Assembly (NCBI GenBank): GCA_905221605.1
Contig: CAJNDS010001113.1
Span: forward strand, 621,001-685,000
Direction: 5' to 3'
Source: Symbiodinium natans
Lineage: Eukaryota > Sar > Dinophyceae > Suessiales > Symbiodiniaceae
DNA length: 64,000 nt
In this document: in pieces, positions 23,349-30,798 of the stretch
Layout: the number at the start of each line of letters is the position of its first letter
How positions within the stretch are numbered: the stretch's first letter is position 1
The notes under the pieces: generated by a model
Database searches by the model: none
What the model was told of the DNA's origin: nothing
The model's input: the letters and a program-made list of their open reading frames with translations, nothing else
Program-made: the position numbers and the translations under genes

Positions 23349-24839
23349 TCATTTCGACTTGCGCTTCACACCGGAGCTTCGCAAGGTGTGCCTTCTAGGA
23401 GCTCGAAGAGGAGTTCTCTTAATTATTGTAGGCTTGATGCGTTTGGCCGCTGGTCGCTTGGCGAGCCAGCCTCGCACCAAAGATTCTTCTGCTTCTCGCG
23501 CTGCAGCGAGCGGCAGCTGTGCTTTCTGCTGTCTTTTATGTTTTTTTTGTTCGGAGCACCACTGCTTCCAATCTTCACAAGTCCAGATAGAATGTCCTAA
23601 TGCTCTGCAGAGGAGAACGCTTTCAGACACAATATGTGTCAATGGAAAATGAGTCGCGAGGTAATGCGCCATAAGCTTGATGAAATGGTAATAGCGCAGC
23701 TTCAGGGCTAACGTGGAGCGGTGCATTACGTTAGTGCTGCGAGACCACGAGTTAATCTCCGCATGTAATGCCTCGTTGCTGGACGTGCCGCTGGGTAAGA
23801 AAATAAGATGCTCATTAGGCATCGCGTGGCGAGAACGAACATTGTTCATGAGCCACTCAAGTCTATCGGGAGCACAGGCTGCCCACAAGATTTTAAAGAT
23901 TTCCTTGTTGGGCCCAGCGGCTTTGCGCTTCACCTCATGTGCAAATTTTGCACATATGGCTGCAACACTTTTGATGAACTCTGCCCTTCCATATAGCGGC
24001 GTCTCACAATCCAATGCAGCCAGCACATCGTTTGCTTCCTTCAAAGGCATCGACATTGATAAGATCATGTCTCTGCAGCTCGCCTCGGCCTCGTCGAGAG
24101 GTCTCGACATGTCGCCGTCGTAACAAGTGGACCAGAACGTCTTCTCGACGCGTCTATCAATGGCACATGCCTTTTTGAGCACGCTTCGCAAGGCCTTCGA
24201 ACCCGGCGTCCTTTTATTCCAATGGCCGTACTCATACACAATAGCAAGATGCACGGGATCCAGCATCATTGATGTAAGATTCGGGCAGACGCGCCGAAGT
24301 TCTGTGTAGAACTTGACAGAAGGGCTGTCTGTCGCAATGTGCATTACAGACTGCAGTTGTTCTGCCGTGAAGTTCTCTGTCAGGGCGGACACAATGTACT
24401 CTGACTTTTCTGACTGCAGAGGATGAAGGAGCAAGACAGCTCCTGATTTCCCTCGAACTGTTAACAGTCGCCTCCAAGCCACGTCATCTGGAAAAGGCGC
24501 GTCTTGTCTTTCTTGAGCTGAAGCACGGTACGACGCCTGACCTCGAAGCTTGAGACACACCTTCAGAGTTGCGTCCATGCTCAGGTACACCCATTCTTTA
24601 TTTGCTTCCAAATGCTTGCTCATGACGCTAGTTTTTTCTTTGAAAGCCGGTGACATCGTGATGTCTTCCAGCATTGGAAGCCAGTGCCTCACATCAGGCG
24701 GCAGTAACGTTGCAAGTTTGTTGCCGCACTTCATGGCTGTCATATGACAGCGAGGCCACAAAGCTCTGACCTGATATTGCGGATTGTCTGCAAACATGAT
24801 CAACGCGAACACAGTATTTACATCGCAAGCAAAAGATTT
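23349..24839 (-). CDS. DDE transposase module (C-terminal part of the fused element protein)
   Basis: This frame continues directly from the replicase module upstream; one TAG (24840-24842) separates the two, and the nine codons after it are open and in phase, so the first GTG at 24812 is not a real start. Counting from that GTG, the DDE-type pattern is D80 (in YLSMDATLKV), D162 (in ATDSPS) with D185 in LDPVHL, and E347 (in SGTSSNEALHAEI). The spacing from the second Asp to the Glu is about 185 residues, so an insertion domain lies between them. The C-terminus is strongly basic (RRHTLRSSGVKRKSK), as in DNA-binding proteins. It would cut and join element ends. The exact superfamily (MULE-like, KDZ-like or other) cannot be fixed by eye. 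Stop is TGA. Confidence 0.75.
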   Translation of the reverse strand, partial: KSFACDVNTVFALIMFADNPQYQVRALWPRCHMTAMKCGNKLATLLPPDVRHWLPMLEDITMSPAFKEKTSVMSKHLEANKEWVYLSMDATLKVCLKLRGQASYRASAQERQDAPFPDDVAWRRLLTVRGKSGAVLLLHPLQSEKSEYIVSALTENFTAEQLQSVMHIATDSPSVKFYTELRRVCPNLTSMMLDPVHLAIVYEYGHWNKRTPGSKALRSVLKKACAIDRRVEKTFWSTCYDGDMSRPLDEAEASCRDMILSMSMPLKEANDVLAALDCETPLYGRAEFIKSVAAICAKFAHEVKRKAAGPNKEIFKILWAACAPDRLEWLMNNVRSRHAMPNEHLIFLPSGTSSNEALHAEINSWSRSTNVMHRSTLALKLRYYHFIKLMAHYLATHFPLTHIVSESVLLCRALGHSIWTCEDWKQWCSEQKKHKRQQKAQLPLAAAREAEESLVRGWLAKRPAAKRIKPTIIKRTPLRAPRRHTLRSSGVKRKSK

Positions 24840-27800
24840 CTAAGTTAGCTCGGAGACTTGCGCGTGACTCATGATCATCTCTTGAAAAAGCAAGTCTGCG
24901 AACTCGCGGGTGTAATAAATGTTCCGAACTCGGCGCACATCTAGTGATGTTCCAATTGCAGCTGCATTCACGTACCTTGGCCCACTGTAGTCGAAGATGA
25001 GACGAATATGCTTGTCGATGTGGTTCATATTAGACTCAAGCGCTGGGCTAACAGTCGCCCGCAGCGTCTCCGCACTGTGCTGCAGCAAGGATGTGGCCGC
25101 GCACTGAGACGAAGCGGCGTCGTCGTAGAGCGCTAGGATGACTTTGATTTGTTTTGTGCCGGAAGCCACGAACTGATTCTGAACAGTGTGATGTTTTTTC
25201 AAATGGGTCCGCAGATACATCAGCCGACTAAAAGAACGAAATGGACAAAACGGGCATGCGCGCTTGCCGCTCACAGCCTTGCAATTGGAAGACAAGTTCT
25301 CCAGCATGTCTGCAACTTCACGCTCCAAGGACTCCAAGATGTTGTCAGAAATAAAAGGGCAGCCCTCCGAATCGAAATCAATTCTCGATGCAGCCAGAGC
25401 TGGCAGACTATTGCCATCGTCGTCAGATTCTTCAGAACTGCAGCCTGCGACCATATCCAAAAGCTCGTTACTGTTTGCAGTATCTGCTTCGTGCGACTGT
25501 CTTGGCCAGTAGGACACGATAGTGCTGCGGTCCACTGCACTCGCAAAAGCTTCTTGAAAGTCTGCAGCGCTCACTCGGAAACCTTGCTTTCCATCAAAAA
25601 TTATAACACTGTCCCTGTCACTTGAAAATTGAGCTGCGACGCAATGAGGACGACCTTTGCCTTCTGAATGAAGCATGAAGGACTGAACTTTGTCATGCGG
25701 AAGACCCAAAACTGAATTTAAATCAGCCTTGTAAAGAGCCTGTGCGCTGCGATAAGATCTGTAGCCAGCCTCCGCAGCCTCCTTGTTAGCGCCGAGGCTC
25801 ACATCTTGAAGAGAAGACACGATGCTGCAGCGAAGAATGGGAGCTGTGTGCCATAGGGCGCATGGTATGCAATTGCCGGCTTGAGCGCAGGCATCAGGAA
25901 GTGATTGTCGAGGCGGAACTGGAGTTGATTTTTCTCGAACTCCGGAAAGAAAGTCTCGCTCGATCTTCTGAACAATCTTAACCTTGAAGGACAGTTTCTG
26001 CTCGATTGCTTCCTCGCAAGACTTGCAGAACTGTGGAATATCGACAATTGCATTGCGCGATATTCGCATTCCGTCGAAGTGCAGCGAAACATGAAGCGGC
26101 TTCGGGTCTTGTCGCAAAACGTGTTCGGACCAACACTGAAGAATGCGATCTTCAACTGCGTGCCACATCAGCGAAAACACTGTAGCTTCAGGGAATGTTT
26201 TGGTTTTGACATCCTTGAGACTCAGGTAGTCATCATGAAGAAGGTTGCACGCTGTCCAGCGGAGATATAGAGACAGCTTCTGCAGCGACCTTATATCCTC
26301 GTTGTCCTTGAAGTTGTCAGGTATGCGACCACCGTTCACAACTGTATTCACCAGGTCCTTGCCGTCACTGTGATGTACTTTGATTCTGCGAAAGAAACCA
26401 TCGCGCTTGTAAGCAAGTTCATACAGCAGCTCACTCAGCTTCTCTGGCAAAGCTGGGCTGGGCTTCAGCTTCTCCAGGATTTGGTAAGTAAGAGTCAAGC
26501 AGCAGTTCTGAATATCCAGATCCACGCAATGAGTGTCCAGCACATGTGCTTGAAGTCTTCGAGACATAGCCTGTGCACTGCCAGCACCACTGTAACGACG
26601 AGGCTTCACTGAGTAGATCGGCTCCGCAGGATAGTGATATTTGATCTGCTTGGAGACCAAAGCTGCGGTCCGCAAATCAGAATCTTGTTGTGGAAAAGAC
26701 AACTCTTGCGACTGCGCATCTTTTGGTCTGTAACGAATTCGTTGAGAAGCCTTCACGCTAGTCGAAGTGTCCATGTTACCTCGAAGAACACTTGTGACGC
26801 TGTCTTCGTGAGCCGCAAGCTTTCGCAGCGCATTCTTGTGTGCTTGCAGAGCGTCGCATCGATCAGCATGCTTCCTGCCCTTTTTACCATCGGAGGTACT
26901 GAGACGCTGACAGGCGTTCTTGTGATATGCTTCCAAAACTTCAGCGTTGCGCTTGCGAGTACCATGTGCGAATGCATAGTTCCGCAACTTCTGAATATCG
27001 TGTTGCTCCTGAAACTCCATTCTGGTACTTTCTTCGTCAGCCGGAGCCAGCAGAGCTTCGAAATCATGCGCAAACTTCATGAGGGGTAAAAAAGCTCCTG
27101 GTTTCACTTTGCTCGTCTTGTGCTTGATGATGCCTGGTCGAAGCACGCACTGCGATTCCACTGAATCCCACAATGCTTCTTTTGTTTGGTTTGGAATTCC
27201 TATGTTCTTCAAGGTCAGCTTCCTGAACTCGCGATACGTCAGCAACTCCAGGCCAGAAGAAAGCATGTTGTCGAACAGGAATTGTCGTAAATTATCCCAC
27301 TCGTTGCCTTTTTCATCTCGTTCCTTTTGGCTTTCAGCATCGGCTTCCAGCACAGCAGCTAGGCCCAGATCCTGCTCCTCTTGCACTTGTCTTTGCCGAA
27401 TTGGTAGGCTGCAGGCTTGCCTCATGACGTCTTCGGTGAGGTAGTTGTCTTCGCCGTTGCAGTAATTTTCGATGAACTGATAGCATTCATCGCGGCCGTG
27501 AAAACGTTCAAATGCCCATTGCATTCGAAGCCCTGCGATGGAGGCTTGCGAAGTAGCAAGAAACTTGTTGAGGCTGGGATCCGCTGCAAAAATGCCGTCC
27601 TTCTCATGATCAGGGTAGTTGGCGAGAAACTTCTCGTGTATGAAACGAGCTTTGGCTTTCCACACAAAGCCACGTCTGAACATTGAATTGAAATTGGCCG
27701 CAGTGACACCCCCGAAGGTCATCATTCTATTCATTTCGAGTCGCTTCCAGGCGATGATGTGCCACATTCGAGTAGTGTAGCCGTATGGCTTGCGGCCCAT

Positions 27801-30324
27801 TATGCCATCTCCAGACATAGTTTTCTTGAAGAGATCAATGTGAAGCTTCTTGCTACTTTCTGGTGCTTCTTGGCCAGTCAAAATAAAGCACTTAGCCAGC
27901 GACTCAGCCTGTTTGCGAAGTTCTTCTTCCATGTGCCATACATTTGGGTCGAAGAACACGTGGTGCTGCTTGTACATCTCCGAAAGATGTAATGAGTACA
28001 GACTTTGCCCAACACCGCCTGGAGATATGCCAATGAAACATCTGTCGATGTTTAATCCCCGCTTCGCCAACGCGAGCGCTGCTTGAAAGCATTGAAAGAC
28101 ATTGAAGTTGCACCAGAATGTCTGTGCGTAAATTCGCTCCAAGCGCTGCATATTGGACTGGAGAACAGGATCCAGCAGGTTATGTGGAATGTGCACGTAG
28201 CAGTTGTTCGTCGGACTTTTTTTAACTGCTTCGATGTAGTGCTCTGAGTCTGGGCGATCATACACAAAGCAGACGTCATTGTAGCAATTCGCTGCCTCTC
28301 GCCGGTCTTCGGTTTCGCACCATTCAACAATAAGCGAGAACATGCGCGTCTGCATTAGCTCGAATTTCAAAGCGCAACAGATCTTCCAAGCTTTGTCAGC
28401 CAAGGCATTGGTCCATGACTCATCTCTTGGCTTGTCTTCCTCAAAGACAGGTTCCTCATCCGGATTCGCGTCGAGACGCGGAATCGCTTCAACTTTCTTC
28501 TTGCTTCTGGCAGCACGACGACAGTTCTCTAGAAATAGAGCTTCACTCGCAAAGTTTTGAGAGTCGCTCACGATCGCCGTCGCGATGGCTTGATTATCCC
28601 TGCGCACATCGTCTTTCATTCGTCTGTAGATTCCTTCCAACTCAGTGAAGAAATTCGAGATCCGATGAAGCACAGCCTCAGGAGGAATTCCTCCGAACGT
28701 CACGAAAGAGCCGTCGTCGTTGTAAATATACAAGAAACCCTTGTGAACTCTAACGTGTCTTCCTCCTTCCACAAGCCACAAAAATGCGGCAGCATCTGCC
28801 AGCGTGATCTTGTCCGCAATATTCTTTTCAGAAATGTAAGCGGCCACCATCATAAGCCGCAGAAGGTCTTCGGACAATGTAGGAAAAGCCTGCCTGAGCT
28901 GAAAGAGCGATTGATCGGTCTTCTTGAGAATCTCCTCGCTGTTGTGTTTCAAATCGGGCGTCACGTGGTTCAACTCGGACGATATGCAGTGTCTTGACTT
29001 CTCAAACATAGATTGGAACTGAGCCGATGTTTTATCGGCTCCTGCCATGAGTCTTCTTTTCTTAGCAGCCTGCGGCACCTCGTCAGCGTCATTCTCAATA
29101 AGAATACGCATAGCCGCGTTTAACTCATCAACAAAGGGATCGTCTTCATTTGCTGCAGTTCCAGACAAGCGAACTTGAAAAGGTTCAGTAGGCGGAATCG
29201 CAGCATCGGCACATGGTTCCGCTGCTTTGGCGAGCAAGTGTTGTCTTCTGATGTCCATAAGCTGCGACACAGATGCTTGAAGATCTGGAACTTCGTCGAC
29301 GAAGCCATCTGGAAGATAGTTGGGATGCACGCAGACAACTACCATCTTGACAATTTTTACGTCGTAGTACTTCTCCAAGATCCAGCGATATATGTTTAAT
29401 TGGAGCCGATAATGGTGTCCTTGACAGTCCGGCACGTCTTGCAGCGGCACTTTCATGTTTTTGCCGTAACTGTTGAACTTGTCCTTCAACTTCTCGCTGC
29501 GTTTCCAGTCCAGTAGAATGAATTCGCTGGAATCTTTGATCTTCAGAACGACGTCGATTGATCCAGCTAGATCCTCCTCCGGGGCATGAACACACCATTC
29601 GGTTCGAAAGACTTCGACATTGCCTATCTTTTGAAGTGCACGGATAGCAGCATTAAGTTCACCCTCCATGCAGCCAGGACAAATCTGGTAGCCATTCAGT
29701 AAATGTTCAAGCATTGCATGCATCCAAGTGCCGCAGTTCGCTGCGCTTTCCCTTTTGAGATTCCACATATCAGCAATCTCGTTATCGTGAAGAACGAGTT
29801 GCGTCATGATCTCGTCCCACGTGTTCAGCTCCGCACGGCTTGCAACGAACAATTCGCAAATCTTGCTGAGGTCTGGCGGAGTTTTCTTGAGCTCTTCTAC
29901 GAGATCTGCCTGGTAGAAGAAGTCCGTGCCGATTAGCATGGCGCCAATAAGTTTGAAGTCTGCATCGGGCGCAACATATTCCTTTCGAGGCCAATTTCGA
30001 CCAGACTTCATTTTTTGTAAAGCAAGTGTAGCGTCGAACTCTTCGGAAAACTCGTGTATCAGGGCGGTAACCTCGACGAAAAAACTTAGAAACGCTAAGA
30101 GGTTGCCTTATGGCAACTCTTACTCTGTATATATTTCACTACGCGCGTGGCAAGATGCAAGCCAGCCAGGTAGCGCTGCATCCGACGACTACGTCATTGT
30201 AGAAGTACTTGTGTCCCTCTGACTCAAAGCGCAAGAATTCATCGGTGGGAAAGTGATTGAGTCTGGCCAGATCCGTACATGCGCTCAACGACGCTGTCGA
30301 TGCGGTTTCAGGCTGAGAGGGCAT
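24840..30324 (-). CDS. Element replicase: nuclease, SF3 helicase, polymerase-like, protease-like and zinc-finger domains
   Basis: Two exons: 30324-30175 (ATG at 30324; 50 codons) and 30071-24840, ending TAG. Residues below are numbered from the internal Met at 30011. PD-(D/E)XK nuclease: GTWMH with H98 and E102, D153, D168-W-K170, Q204 and Y208, the RecB/Cas4-like order; exon 1 supplies its N-terminal strands. D5-like SF3 helicase, about 640-800: GGVGQS at 665-670 in place of GxxGxGK(S/T), QE at 714-715, conserved SGDGIMGRKPYG, then RR at 779-780. Polymerase-like palm, about 1130-1350: DLD at 1164-1166, NGG at 1226-1228, HFDG at 1311-1314; resembles family A/TV-Pol. Cysteine-protease-like, about 1370-1500: GNC at 1379-1381, PH at 1455-1456, FDG at 1472-1474. 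C2H2 finger: C1586, C1589, H1603, H1607. The nuclease is secure, the helicase likely, the polymerase and protease tentative. Confidence 0.78.
30072..30174 (-). other. GC-AG intron in the element replicase gene
   Basis: On the minus strand exon 1 ends GGATGCAGC and the intron begins GCTACC; it ends CGTCGAG before exon 2, GTTACCGCC. Removing these 103 bp joins the frames in phase and gives the typical nuclease N-terminal strand-turn-helix pattern (GCS joined to VTALIHEF). GC donors and AG followed by G are characteristic of dinoflagellate introns. Confidence 0.7.
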
Positions 30325-30798
30325 TTGAAAAATCGGAGGTATGGGGTCGCGACGAAGAACTCCGCCCACAATTGAATCGAGTGGGTGAGTCCAGCCTCCT
30401 TCGTGCAGGACTGCCTATGTTTCTATATTACACTTTCAGAAAATGATAAAGACAACTCGCAGTCCTGCCGCAGAAACATCAGTAACGTCCATGGCTTCTT
30501 CGTCTGATTCTTGACCGTCCTAAGCAAATGGTTAGGTTTGATTCAGGCGTGCGTTTACATAATTGCGTAGTCGCATTTTAACGAATGTAAACAACATTAT
30601 GTCTTTATGAAGGTAACAGGACCTACTCTCATTTGCAAGCAGGCACTGATCCACCCAGACCGTCAAGATCGTCTGCAAATTTGTCGGTTTGATCCTCGAC
30701 ACGGTCGCGCGGACGCAATGACTTTGACCGCTAGGGAAACGATGAACACACAAAAGCGAATGCAATCTATACAGCTGCGCTCAAGTAGCAAAAGTGCA
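30325..30798. other. Intergenic region upstream of the replicase gene
   Basis: Separates the end of the F-box ORF from the presumed replicase start. It presumably holds the promoter, but I see no recognisable element. The frame of exon 1 stays open upstream to about 30417, so an earlier exon and start cannot be excluded. Confidence 0.4.

Noticed and set aside
23713-24123. Plus-strand frame opposite the transposase
   Set aside because: Shadow of the transposase frame on the other strand; the minus-strand frame carries the DDE residues.
30532-30765. Minus-strand frame as an extra exon of the replicase
   Set aside because: No splice sites in phase with the exon at 30175-30324 and no protein-like motif; the ATG at 30324 is a simpler start.
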